From a virus, in the IMG/VR virus record IMGVR_UViG_3300046009_011911, positions 1-64,000 of that record: 64,000 bases of DNA, one strand, 5' to 3'. Positions 1 to 7,623 of this stretch are shown here, piece by piece. Below the pieces are notes generated by a model. The model had not been told where the DNA came from. It worked only from the letters and a program-made list of their open reading frames with translations, and searched no databases. The position numbers and the translations under genes were made by a program. Positions within the stretch are counted from its first letter, which is position 1; every line of letters starts with the position of its first letter.

Positions 1-1
1 G

Positions 2-433
2 GATAATTTGGCTAAGGAATTTAATATATTAATGATTACGGCCAGTCAGCTTAATCGGAGTGCAGTAGAAGAAATTGAATTTGATCATAGTCATATTAGC
101 GGTGGTATCAGTAAGATTAATACTGCAGATAATGTATTTGGTATTTTCACTAGCCGAGCTATGCGTGAACGTGGACGTTATCAAATCCAGTTAATGAAAA
201 CACGTAGCAGTTCAGGTGTAGGGATGAAAGTAGACTTAGATTTTGATTTGGAAAGTCTACGTATTACTGATCCTGGGGAAGATGCTCAAGGCACTCCGGG
301 GACTGTTAAGCCACAGATCGGTAGTATTATGAGCTCGATTAAACCTAAAGTCTCTGCAGATGATGGCGCAAAAGTCGACGCAGAAATACAAAGCAACAAG
401 CTTAAGCAAATGCTGGCTGGACTGAAAAGATAA
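2..433 (+). CDS. DnaB-like replicative helicase, C-terminal part (5' cut by window)
   Basis: The frame is open to the left edge, so this is the C-terminal ~143 residues of a larger protein. ASQLNRS followed by a GG-S-K-I-x-TADN stretch and a QIQLMKTRSSSGVG segment match the end of the RecA-like motor of DnaB/T4 gp41-type helicases, which unwind the replication fork. The last ~50 residues are polar and tail-like. A TTG at position 8 is an internal codon, not a start. The stop lies 4 nt before the radical SAM gene, suggesting co-transcription. Family call is from motifs; the Walker A half lies outside the window. Confidence 0.82.
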   Translation, partial: DNLAKEFNILMITASQLNRSAVEEIEFDHSHISGGISKINTADNVFGIFTSRAMRERGRYQIQLMKTRSSSGVGMKVDLDFDLESLRITDPGEDAQGTPGTVKPQIGSIMSSIKPKVSADDGAKVDAEIQSNKLKQMLAGLKR

Positions 434-437
434 AGCA

Positions 438-1562
438 ATGAAAAATTTATATTGTCCCATGATTCATTCAGGCCTGAATATTAACTTTAAAAATTCAGAT
501 AATAAACTGGCATTTAATCAATGCTGTTTGAGTTCGAGGCCTTTAACTTATGTAGAAGATCCTAAAACAATATGGCTGTCTAAAGACTTACAAGAATTAA
601 GAAAAAAGAATGATCAAAATCTTTGGGATGAAGGCTGTTGGGAATGTGAAAGATTAGAAAACGCAAATTATAAAAGTTTTCGACAAACCATGACTGAACG
701 ATTGGGCACTGAAAAGAGCACAAAAGGGCCTTCAAGAATAGATTTTTTATTTGATAGAAGTTGTAATTTGGCATGTATAAATTGTGGACCTCGACATAGT
801 ACATTCTGGCAGAAACATTTAAACGATAATAATTTGACATCATTTAAATTTGATAATAATTCGACCTATACTCAACTTGTGGATGTAGTTAATAATTTAG
901 ATTTATCCAACTTAACAACAATTCAGTTTTGTGGCGGCGAACCAATGATCAGTAATTCATATTGGAAAATATCAGAATTAATCGCAGGAAAAATACCCAA
1001 CGCTCATGAAAAATTAGATATGGCTATTAATACAAATGCCACACAATCTTTAAACGAAAAACATTTTCGGATTATTGAAAAATTTAGGTTAGTAAAATTT
1101 ATCATCAGTATAGATGGTACAAAAGATAAATTTGAATATTTACGTTGGCCTGCTAATTGGAATAAACTTATTGATAATCTAAAAAATTATAAAGAAACCC
1201 TTCCTGTGAATGTAATGTTCATGGTACAAGAAGTGATTAATCCCTTGAATTTGTATTATTTTGATGAAGTTAAACAATGGGTAGCACAAAACTTTTCTAG
1301 CAATAGATTGGGTGACGCAGTTGATTACAATTTTCAATTATCTATGCATGGTGACTTAAATGTTAACTTTATCACTGAAAAATATTATCAGAACCTAAAC
1401 AACGAAATAAAACCAGTGTTAAATGCTGACTGGAAAGAAAATCCTCAACAAATAAAAAGAATGATAGAATATTTGAACAAATTTGATAAACTTAGGAATC
1501 TGAGTTGGATCAAAACGTTTCCAGAAGTAGCAGAATTTTATTCTGATTATTTAACTAAATAA
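438..1562 (+). CDS. Radical SAM protein with accessory Cys-rich region
   Basis: 374 residues. A CNLACINC motif (CX3CX2C) at about residue 110 binds the catalytic 4Fe-4S cluster and is followed by a CGGEPM motif typical of the SAM-binding strand. Upstream cysteines (CC near residue 30, CWEC near 71) suggest an extra cluster or metal site, as in SPASM/twitch-type peptide or sugar modifying enzymes. Substrate unknown. It starts 4 nt after the helicase stop and is followed by an 83-residue small protein. Related radical SAM genes occur at 44312 and 49834. Confidence 0.8.
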   Translation: MKNLYCPMIHSGLNINFKNSDNKLAFNQCCLSSRPLTYVEDPKTIWLSKDLQELRKKNDQNLWDEGCWECERLENANYKSFRQTMTERLGTEKSTKGPSRIDFLFDRSCNLACINCGPRHSTFWQKHLNDNNLTSFKFDNNSTYTQLVDVVNNLDLSNLTTIQFCGGEPMISNSYWKISELIAGKIPNAHEKLDMAINTNATQSLNEKHFRIIEKFRLVKFIISIDGTKDKFEYLRWPANWNKLIDNLKNYKETLPVNVMFMVQEVINPLNLYYFDEVKQWVAQNFSSNRLGDAVDYNFQLSMHGDLNVNFITEKYYQNLNNEIKPVLNADWKENPQQIKRMIEYLNKFDKLRNLSWIKTFPEVAEFYSDYLTK

Positions 1563-1587
1563 GCTTAATCTGTCCGGAGATTTCATT

Positions 1588-1839
1588 TTGTTGCGGAAAA
1601 CACGTAGTATATTAGATGAACTAGATTCATTGAGATTAATTAAAGATAAGCATAATCTAGTAGAATCTAAAGCTAGTCATCTAATACAAGGTACAATTAA
1701 TCTAATTAATTTCATTAAAGAAAACTACGATGCTGAACAAGCAGATGAATTAGAAAGACGGTTAATAAACAGTATTAGGTCTCAAGATTCTTCTAAATTT
1801 TCTCGAGGCTTAAAACGAATTACAAATGAAAGTAAATAG
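1588..1839 (+). CDS. Small helical protein, unknown
   Basis: 83 residues, probably starting with TTG (a second TTG follows directly); a GGAG stands 8 nt before. Charged and predicted largely helical, no cysteines, no recognised domain. It follows the radical SAM gene by 25 nt and precedes the ligase-like gene by 17 nt, so it belongs to the same operon. It ends with TAG, which shows that amber is a normal stop in this genome. Confidence 0.65.
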   Translation: MLRKTRSILDELDSLRLIKDKHNLVESKASHLIQGTINLINFIKENYDAEQADELERRLINSIRSQDSSKFSRGLKRITNESK

Positions 1840-1856
1840 TATTCTTGGAATAAAAT

Positions 1857-3242
1857 ATGAAATTATTCGAGATTAAAAAACAAACTCCAAATTGGTTATT
1901 GCTGGAAGGTTCTGAAGATCAAGCCACACACTTAGAACATCTTGAAGATGAAATCTTCAATAAAGGATATTGGGGTGCGTTAGAAGCATTTAACTATGTA
2001 AACAGTGTCAGAGCTATGTTGGCTGTAGGAGAAGGAGAACCCAGTCAAGTTACAGTGAAATGGGATGGTGCACCTGCTATACATTGTGGAACTGACCCTG
2101 TTGATGGCAAATTTTTTGTTGGAACTAAAAGTGTATTTGCAAAAACAGAACCCAAACTGTGCAAAACACCAAAAGATATACAAAACTGGTACGGCGACGA
2201 GGGATTAGCAGTAAAACTACAATTATGTTTAAAGTATCTCCCAAAACTAGGCATCAGTGGTGTAATTAAAGGAGATTTGTTATTTATAAATCAAGATCTT
2301 GAGGAAATCACCATTGATGGTAAACCTATGTTAGCCTGTACGCCTAACACAATAACATATACAACTGATGCAAATAGTGAACTAGCAAAAAAATGGCGTA
2401 GAGCTAAATTGGGTATAATTTTCCATACTGTATACGATTGGGATCCTCCTTCTCAGGAAGAACTAGATGCAGGTGCTAAATCATTTGCAAATGTTCCTGA
2501 AATGAGAGCAAAGTTTGGATTCAGAGCTGCCGGACTAACGCAGAATGCTGATGTATGGTTTGATGACGCTTATTATAATGATTATACTGGAATAGCCAGC
2601 TTGACCCCAGAAGAAAATCAACGTATTATTTCTGGGCTGAATCAAGTAGCAGGCACTTTGACTAAAATCGATCCTAAAAAGTTTGACAAATTTTTAAGCC
2701 ATGAATTTGGAAAATATGTTAAACCTTTTATAAACAGTGTGGTAAAAAGTCCCACTCATGCAGTCAGTCCTGCAGGTACTAGTCAAGTTAATAACCCAAT
2801 AGAGTTTTTGAAAGACTTTATGGCTTATGTAAGAAATGTTAAAGAAAAAGAAATAGCAGGCATTCAACAAAAATCGCAAGATAAAAAAGACGCAGATCCC
2901 ACAAAACAAAAACCTGAACCTGTTGCTATACAAAATCGTAGAAAAGAAATAGACGACATGGAAAAATTTATTGCCGATAATTCTAATACATTATTAGGAA
3001 TATTAGCAGTATACAAAAAAGCTGTAGAATTAAAATTAGAATTGATACAAAAACTACAGCAAATTGAAGGTATTACTGGCACATTTATTAAAAGTGATAC
3101 GGGATACAAAGTTACTAAACCTGAAGGTTTTGTAGCAGTAGGTCATGATGGCAGTGCAGTAAAATTAGTAGACAGAATTGTGTTTAGTCGAGAGAATTTT
3201 CTTAAACCCAAAACTTGGCAAAAGCCTGCTACAACTAACTAA
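1857..3242 (+). CDS. Predicted nucleotidyltransferase/ligase-like protein (KWDG motif; DUF6267-like)
   Basis: 461 residues. VTVKWDGAPA at about 65-74 has the K-x-D-G signature of covalent nucleotidyltransferases (DNA/RNA ligases, capping enzymes); K68 would carry the AMP or GMP. A later GVIKGDLLF segment and an AVKLVDR segment near the C terminus sit where ligases have their motif III/IV and V elements. Residues 330-380 are Lys/Glu-rich and probably a linker. I recall such proteins in T4-like marine phages as a DUF6267-type family, without a proven substrate. Ligase-like function is inferred from motifs only. Confidence 0.6.
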   Translation: MKLFEIKKQTPNWLLLEGSEDQATHLEHLEDEIFNKGYWGALEAFNYVNSVRAMLAVGEGEPSQVTVKWDGAPAIHCGTDPVDGKFFVGTKSVFAKTEPKLCKTPKDIQNWYGDEGLAVKLQLCLKYLPKLGISGVIKGDLLFINQDLEEITIDGKPMLACTPNTITYTTDANSELAKKWRRAKLGIIFHTVYDWDPPSQEELDAGAKSFANVPEMRAKFGFRAAGLTQNADVWFDDAYYNDYTGIASLTPEENQRIISGLNQVAGTLTKIDPKKFDKFLSHEFGKYVKPFINSVVKSPTHAVSPAGTSQVNNPIEFLKDFMAYVRNVKEKEIAGIQQKSQDKKDADPTKQKPEPVAIQNRRKEIDDMEKFIADNSNTLLGILAVYKKAVELKLELIQKLQQIEGITGTFIKSDTGYKVTKPEGFVAVGHDGSAVKLVDRIVFSRENFLKPKTWQKPATTN

Positions 3243-3254
3243 TTTTGTCATTTG

Positions 3255-3262
3255 GATAAATA
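3255..3262 (+). promoter_or_regulatory. Late-type promoter box GATAAATA
   Basis: GATAAATA 40 nt upstream of the 3303 gene resembles the T4 late promoter TATAAATA. An AAGGAA ribosome site lies directly before the gene. Confidence 0.45.
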
Positions 3263-3302
3263 AAATTATGCGTTAATCGCAGATATTTAAAAGGAAACTA
3301 AA

Positions 3303-3695
3303 ATGGCAGTTTTTACACGTACAAATGGTAATGCACAAAACGTCGTAAGCGTTGGCAACATTGCATTAAGCACAGAAGCTTCTAGCTTAACTATTCCTAT
3401 CAGTACTGGTATTGGTAAGCCAATTCAGGCATTTGGTATTACTTCTAACGTTACTATGGCAACACAAATGGGCACAGGCGAAGCAGTTGAAGGTATTCTT
3501 CGTGTAGTTGGCGTCAATGCTACATTGCTAGCTTACCAAGTAAACACCACTTTACTAAGTGTTGTTATTGAAGAAAGCAGCTGGAATGCAACTGATTTAC
3601 AAGCTAACATTCGTGCTGCAAATGGTACAGTTGGTTCTTACAACCTAACAGGTGTAACAGTTACAGACGTTGGTCTAAAGTTAGCAACATCATAA
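3303..3695 (+). CDS. Small beta-rich protein, probable virion component
   Basis: 130 residues, low in charge, rich in Thr, Val, Ala and Gly, with the beta-type composition common in phage surface or decoration proteins. No signal peptide and no catalytic motif. It has its own late-type box, a strong RBS (AAGGAA) and a strong terminator 23 nt after the stop. This looks like an independent, highly expressed unit, as expected for a structural protein. Function is inferred. Confidence 0.65.
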   Translation: MAVFTRTNGNAQNVVSVGNIALSTEASSLTIPISTGIGKPIQAFGITSNVTMATQMGTGEAVEGILRVVGVNATLLAYQVNTTLLSVVIEESSWNATDLQANIRAANGTVGSYNLTGVTVTDVGLKLATS

Positions 3696-3717
3696 TCATA
3701 ACACAACGTTATGATCC

Positions 3718-3746
3718 AAGGCAGCTTTTTAGCTGCCTTTTTTTTA
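3718..3746 (+). terminator. Rho-independent terminator
   Basis: GGCAGC and its complement GCTGCC flank a T-rich loop and are followed by a run of eight T. It closes the 3303 unit. Confidence 0.9.
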
Positions 3747-3748
3747 CC

Positions 3749-3756
3749 TATAAATA
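3749..3756 (+). promoter_or_regulatory. Late-type promoter box TATAAATA
   Basis: A perfect T4 late consensus directly after the terminator and 5 nt before an ATG at 3762. It restarts transcription for the next operon. Confidence 0.55.
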
Positions 3757-3761
3757 TTGGC

Positions 3762-4187
3762 ATGAATACAATATTTGTAATGGCCACACTGATTGATATC
3801 ACTCAAACTCATGTTATCAGAGGCAATAACAAGCATCGTGATCAACAAAGAAACTGGGAAACAGTTTTACAAGTTTTAGGTTTGAAAACGCAACCACTAA
3901 TACTAGAAGGCCCAGTTAAAGTGAATGGTTTAGATTTTGAAAGACACACTGGATGGTTTGGGGATTTCTACCGAGATTTTCCTGGGATACATACATTTTG
4001 GGGTGTTAGATTTAGCAGCGAATTGGCTGATATTTATAATATAGAAAATCTTTATAAAGACTTCGAACAGGTCCCTATTGTCGCAGGGTTAGATGAAACA
4101 GTAAAATTTATGTTGCCAATATTTCACAGTTATGGGTCATTAAAAAACATTCATTTTATTGAAGCAGATGAACTAAATAATTATTGA
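3762..4187 (+). CDS. Conserved phage protein, unknown
   Basis: About 141 residues from ATG 3762, or 135 from ATG 3780. The frame is open back to 3711, but that would overlap the terminator and the TATAAATA box, so a later start is preferred. It has a HRDQQRNWET segment and several aromatic-rich stretches (GWFGDFYRDF). No cysteine cluster, membrane segment or known catalytic motif. Probably cytoplasmic or virion-associated. Confidence 0.65.
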   Translation: MNTIFVMATLIDITQTHVIRGNNKHRDQQRNWETVLQVLGLKTQPLILEGPVKVNGLDFERHTGWFGDFYRDFPGIHTFWGVRFSSELADIYNIENLYKDFEQVPIVAGLDETVKFMLPIFHSYGSLKNIHFIEADELNNY

Positions 4188-4269
4188 TGCATGGCATTAT
4201 TAGGGTGTTCATTATGGCAAAACTAGGCATTTTCAAACGCATCTCGGTGTTAACAATAAGAGACAAGAT

Positions 4270-4536
4270 ATGGCCAATAACCCCACCAGCATCGAAAAAA
4301 TTAATTTAGAAGCTCATGTCGAGCTTTGTGCAGAGCGCTATGCTTCATTGGAACAAAAATTAAATCATTTAGACCGTCGATTATCCACACTAGAAGAGCA
4401 CATCGTTGAAATCAAAGACAGTGTCGCGAATAAATCAGGTGGCTTTAACAAACAACTTATTACCCTGGGAACAGGCATCATTGGTGCTATGTTTGCAGCT
4501 ATTATTACATTACTGATTCATTTAGCATCAAAATGA
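4270..4536 (+). CDS. Coiled-coil membrane-anchored protein (XhlA-like)
   Basis: 88 residues: a heptad-patterned helix at about 15-55, then one hydrophobic segment at about 63-84. This layout matches XhlA/hemolysin-type phage membrane proteins that help holins, but also unrelated tail-anchored proteins. It overlaps the next gene by 4 nt. A lysis role is possible; the main lysis candidates are at 16310-17279. Confidence 0.6.
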   Translation: MANNPTSIEKINLEAHVELCAERYASLEQKLNHLDRRLSTLEEHIVEIKDSVANKSGGFNKQLITLGTGIIGAMFAAIITLLIHLASK

Positions 4537-4772
4537 AAATTATTGAATTAACTGAGCAATTAAAAATAGCCATAACAAACGAAGAAGCAGATTTGCTGAA
4601 ACGATTTGATGAAACTACACCTGCATTGGCAAAACGCGATTTAGATGAACGTGAACAGATTATGGCAAATCAATTAGTAAATAAATCTATATTAAAAAGA
4701 ACAAAAGATGAACAAGGTAGAATCAATTATAAAAGAAGAACTAGGGAAAACTCTAGTAGATCTAGCAATTAA
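4533..4772 (+). CDS. Small conserved phage protein
   Basis: 79 residues, ATG overlapping the previous stop (ATGA). Helical N-terminal half and a very basic C terminus (KRRTRE), possibly nucleic-acid or core binding. The last 65 nt overlap the next gene in another frame, which suggests translational coupling. No known domain. Confidence 0.6.
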   Translation: MKIIELTEQLKIAITNEEADLLKRFDETTPALAKRDLDEREQIMANQLVNKSILKRTKDEQGRINYKRRTRENSSRSSN

Positions 4773-5229
4773 AGAAATTAGAGGATGGGCTAAAAAAGAA
4801 CTTAATTACTTAAGGTATGCATTAAATATTCCGGTGGTGATTCCAGTCAATAATCAACATTATGTAATAGATGAATATACAATTTATATTACGGACGATT
4901 ATAATCACATAGTTAAAAAAGAAGGTAAGTTAATTCATAATTTCTTTAACAAAAAAGCAGCCATTATTTACATTGTATTAGAAAAAACAAGAAACTATTC
5001 CATGGCACAAGAATTAACAGAGCGAGATAAAATTGCAGGCAAAATGTTTAATGAATTTATGTTTTATTCGTCTAAACTTACAAGTGGCAGACCTCAAGAT
5101 ACATTTCAAAAAGAGCTTTGGATTTCTAGATATTTAGAATCCAAAGCTCAATACAGCCAATCTAAAAGAGAATTGGAAAAAACTATTTCAAATGCTAAAT
5201 ATATGAAAATCTGGGATAAGATATTATGA
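4708..5229 (+). CDS. Conserved phage protein, unknown
   Basis: 173 residues, mixed alpha/beta. A YVIDEYTIYITDDYNHIV stretch near 50-68 looks like a small beta-hairpin domain, followed by a mostly helical charged half. It overlaps both neighbours (65 nt and 4 nt), indicating a tight operon with 4533 and 5226. No catalytic motif recognised. Confidence 0.65.
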   Translation: MNKVESIIKEELGKTLVDLAIKEIRGWAKKELNYLRYALNIPVVIPVNNQHYVIDEYTIYITDDYNHIVKKEGKLIHNFFNKKAAIIYIVLEKTRNYSMAQELTERDKIAGKMFNEFMFYSSKLTSGRPQDTFQKELWISRYLESKAQYSQSKRELEKTISNAKYMKIWDKIL

Positions 5230-5906
5230 ACTTAAAAGAACTTGCACCACAAAAAACCAAACGTCTTAATAAAGTTATCGAAAGTCGATTTGGTTTTCGT
5301 ATTGATTATGACAATCTTTCTTATGCAAAAGCACAAAGATTATATCATGCTTTAGAAGAAAGTTTGAATTATATTCGTAAAAGTTATGGAGCACATACTG
5401 CTGAGCGCAATCCAAAATACATGGAAATGCTCATGGTCAGAGAAAGTTTAGGTTCTTGGTTAGAAAATCAAACTTATCTAACAGAAGGTGAACTAGAAAC
5501 AGCCGAAGCAGTTTTAGCTGCCAAAGACATGGTTGATAGTGTTCAGGACATGATCACTGATGCTAGTAAAATGATGAATGAGGAATTACCTCCCTTAATT
5601 GATACTATCAAAGATCAAGTTGGCACAGCACAAGCTGACCAATTTAAGGGCACTGTGACTGCAGCGTTACAGTCATTGATGGACGCTTTAAACTCTGCTA
5701 GAGACGCATTAGATAATGGAGCAAGAGCACTGGCAGGAGAACCCATTGACACTGGCGCAGAAATGGGTAGTGTAATGGGTGCAACACCTCCCCCAATGCC
5801 TGGCACAAATTTACCTCCTCCTGAACTTGGGGATGGCGGCGATGAATTTGCCACAGCTGATGTTGCCGCGGGCGGTGATGAGGAAATGGGCAGAAAGCGT
5901 CGTTAA
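5226..5906 (+). CDS. Helical protein with acidic Pro/Gly tail, possible head-core or scaffold protein
   Basis: 226 residues. The first ~150 are strongly helical; the last ~55 are Pro/Gly/Asp-rich and disordered, ending in a basic KRR. This layout is common in phage scaffold and virion accessory proteins. I recall similar sequences in T4-like marine phages, without an assigned role. It overlaps both neighbours by 1-4 nt. Confidence 0.6.
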   Translation: MNLKELAPQKTKRLNKVIESRFGFRIDYDNLSYAKAQRLYHALEESLNYIRKSYGAHTAERNPKYMEMLMVRESLGSWLENQTYLTEGELETAEAVLAAKDMVDSVQDMITDASKMMNEELPPLIDTIKDQVGTAQADQFKGTVTAALQSLMDALNSARDALDNGARALAGEPIDTGAEMGSVMGATPPPMPGTNLPPPELGDGGDEFATADVAAGGDEEMGRKRR

Positions 5907-6286
5907 TGCGAGCAACTGATTTCATTTGGGAAGATCTTAGCGACAGTTATAATAGTCGAGTGGCTGATATTGTCACAGTCTTAGCCCTTCTTCATAAAAG
6001 AGTAATGGATGACGAAATTCCATCCGAACTGCCAACAGCCATGATTTTACGATATATTCGTAATACTGGTCTTACTAATATAGAATATCAGGATTTAATC
6101 GATGCCAATGAACAAGATTCTGCCATGAAGGAATTGTTGGCAAATATAACCCCCGAAAAAATCAAATTTAAAACTGAAATACAAACCACAGCAAACAATC
6201 CAGATGAAGTTAAATCTGCAGCCGAAAATCCAGAAGAAAAAGTAAGCAAAATGGCTGACCGTGCTCTAAAACGTAGACAAAAGTAA
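5906..6286 (+). CDS. Small conserved phage protein
   Basis: 126 residues; its ATG shares a base with the TAA of the previous gene. Helical N-terminal ~90 residues, then an Asn/Glu/Lys-rich tail. Last gene of the 3762-6286 operon. No recognisable domain. Confidence 0.6.
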   Translation: MRATDFIWEDLSDSYNSRVADIVTVLALLHKRVMDDEIPSELPTAMILRYIRNTGLTNIEYQDLIDANEQDSAMKELLANITPEKIKFKTEIQTTANNPDEVKSAAENPEEKVSKMADRALKRRQK

Positions 6287-6315
6287 CTTCTTAAACTCAC
6301 AAATCGGAGCCCCGA

Positions 6316-6323
6316 CATAAATA
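6316..6323 (+). promoter_or_regulatory. Late-type promoter box CATAAATA
   Basis: CATAAATATT ends 5 nt before the ATG of the HNH gene, so a transcript started here would be nearly leaderless. Confidence 0.45.
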
Positions 6324-6328
6324 TTTGT

Positions 6329-6940
6329 ATGAAACACAAATATGGAGTCACGAAAAATTGTAAGTTTTGCGGAAACTTATTTTCTACTAGACCCAGATTT
6401 TTATTATTTTGTTCTACCGTTTGTAAGAATCCTCTAAATAGGGGTGAATATGAACCCTGGAATAAAGGAATAAAACTTTCAACAGAACAAAAATCTAAAC
6501 AAAACTTGTCAGGTTTAAAAAAAGGACATGGGTGGAATAAAGGAAAGAAAAATGTGTTACAGAGTATACGGTGGAAAGAAAATAATCCAAATGCTGACGG
6601 TAAACTCAATAATTTAAGACCAAAAAAATCTGATTCAGTTAGAACTGAATTTCAAATATATAAAAGTGAAGTAAGAAAAACAACTTATCGAACAATAAAA
6701 AAGTTAAAAGCAGACGGGCATTTTTTACCAAAATTTGGCAAATACAAAACAGATTATCAAATTGATCATATAGTCTCTATTAAACAAGGATTTGAATTAG
6801 GTATACCTGCTGCTTTACTAGGCGACATAAAGAATATACAATTTTTAAAAGCACACGACAATAGAGCCAAATGGCATGCTAATCAGTCTATGGCATTTAT
6901 TAGAATAATAAAAGGAAAATATTATGGCATACAGCAGTAA
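6329..6940 (+). CDS. HNH homing endonuclease with NUMOD-like repeats
   Basis: 203 residues. An N-terminal zinc finger (CKFCG then CSTVC at about 10-33) is followed by basic W-N-K-G repeats (PWNKGIKL, GWNKGKK), which are NUMOD3-like DNA-binding modules of homing enzymes. The C-terminal HNH core is DHIVSIKQGFELG plus NIQFLKAHDNRAKW. Such free-standing nucleases cut alleles lacking them and spread to neighbouring sites. Its 3' end overlaps the start of iscU by 17 nt, and about 100 nt further on iscU carries an odd 9-nt insertion. Confidence 0.82.
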   Translation: MKHKYGVTKNCKFCGNLFSTRPRFLLFCSTVCKNPLNRGEYEPWNKGIKLSTEQKSKQNLSGLKKGHGWNKGKKNVLQSIRWKENNPNADGKLNNLRPKKSDSVRTEFQIYKSEVRKTTYRTIKKLKADGHFLPKFGKYKTDYQIDHIVSIKQGFELGIPAALLGDIKNIQFLKAHDNRAKWHANQSMAFIRIIKGKYYGIQQ

Positions 6941-7319
6941 AGTGATTAATCACTTTGAAAACCCTAGAAATGTAGGAAGTTTCGATAAAGGAGAAGCGCA
7001 CGTTGGGACCGGTATAGTCGGTGCCCCAGCGTGCGGTTAGATAGGCGATGTAATGAAACTTCAAATTAAAGTACAAGATGGTGTTATTACTGATGCAAGA
7101 TTCAAGACCTATGGTTGTGGTTCGGCGATTGCGTCAAGTTCGTTAGTCACTGAATGGGTTAAAGGTAAATCGCTAGATGAAGCAGGACAGATTAAAAATG
7201 TCCAAATTGCTGAAGAACTTGCCCTACCTCCTGTTAAGATTCATTGTTCAATACTTGCTGAAGATGCTATCAAAGCAGCAATAGCAGATTACAAACAAAA
7301 AAATGATTCAATTAACTGA
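6924..7319 (+). CDS. iscU: Iron-sulfur scaffold IscU interrupted by in-frame UAG (candidate translational bypass)
   Basis: ISC-type scaffold protein that assembles 2Fe-2S/4Fe-4S clusters. The first 38 codons (MAYSSKV to GAPACG) are followed by TAG (7038-7040) and ATA, then GGC GAT GTA ATG and an intact remainder ending in KQKNDSIN. Removing 9 nt gives the canonical [13 protein letters not shown] active-site region and exactly 128 residues, the length of E. coli IscU. The cluster ligands are present: Cys37, the Cys of YGCGSA and the Cys of KIHCSI. A GGU codon directly precedes the stop and a GGC codon, read by the same tRNA-Gly, lies 6 nt after it. Alternatives are UAG readthrough, two separate fragments (a second start at ATG 7053), or a recently broken gene. 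Confidence 0.8.
7001..7031 (+). promoter_or_regulatory. mRNA hairpin just upstream of the iscU UAG
   Basis: CGTTGGG pairs with CCCAGCG and ACCG with CGGT around a 7-nt loop, with a 2-nt bulge. The stem ends 3 nt before the GGT codon that precedes the stop. It could assist bypass as the 5' stem-loop does in T4 gene 60, but protein coding also constrains this stretch. Confidence 0.4.
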
Positions 7320-7623
7320 TATTGCAGCTGAAAAAATTAAATTAAACCTTAATAAACGCGGTAAAGGCATCGGATTAAGAGTGGGTGTGAAAACTACTGG
7401 ATGCAGTGGTTTAGCATACGTATTAGAATTTGTCGATGAACCTCAGTCTGAAGATCAATGTTACAATTTGAAAAATTGTAAAATTTTTATTGACCCAAAA
7501 AGTAGTGTTTATCTCACAGGGCTAGAAATTGATTGGGTTAAAAAAGGTTTGAATGAAGGTTTCGAGTTTATAAATCCAAATGAACGTGACCGTTGCGGTT
7601 GCGGAGAGAGTTTCAGAGTTTAA
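7303..7623 (+). CDS. iscA: A-type iron-sulfur carrier IscA/HesB
   Basis: 106 residues. The three conserved cysteines are present: C34 in TTGCSG, and C98 and C100 in the terminal CGCGESF motif. A-type carriers receive clusters from IscU and deliver them to target enzymes. The start overlaps the end of iscU by 17 nt, so the pair is translationally coupled. The phage has several iron-sulfur consumers, including three radical SAM enzymes. Confidence 0.92.
   Translation: MIQLTDIAAEKIKLNLNKRGKGIGLRVGVKTTGCSGLAYVLEFVDEPQSEDQCYNLKNCKIFIDPKSSVYLTGLEIDWVKKGLNEGFEFINPNERDRCGCGESFRV

Noticed and set aside
4214-4312. A 32-codon ORF (MAKLGIFKR...) before the XhlA-like gene
   Set aside because: Short, weak ribosome site, overlaps the start of 4270 in another frame; not supported enough to list.
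6088-6609. A 173-codon minus-strand open frame
   Set aside because: Spans the end of one gene and the start of the HNH gene; Phe/Ser-rich low-complexity composition typical of antisense AT-rich coding DNA.
7038-7040. Genome-wide UAG recoding as an explanation for the iscU stop
   Set aside because: UAG ends other genes normally (for example 1839 and 46049), so amber is not generally reassigned.
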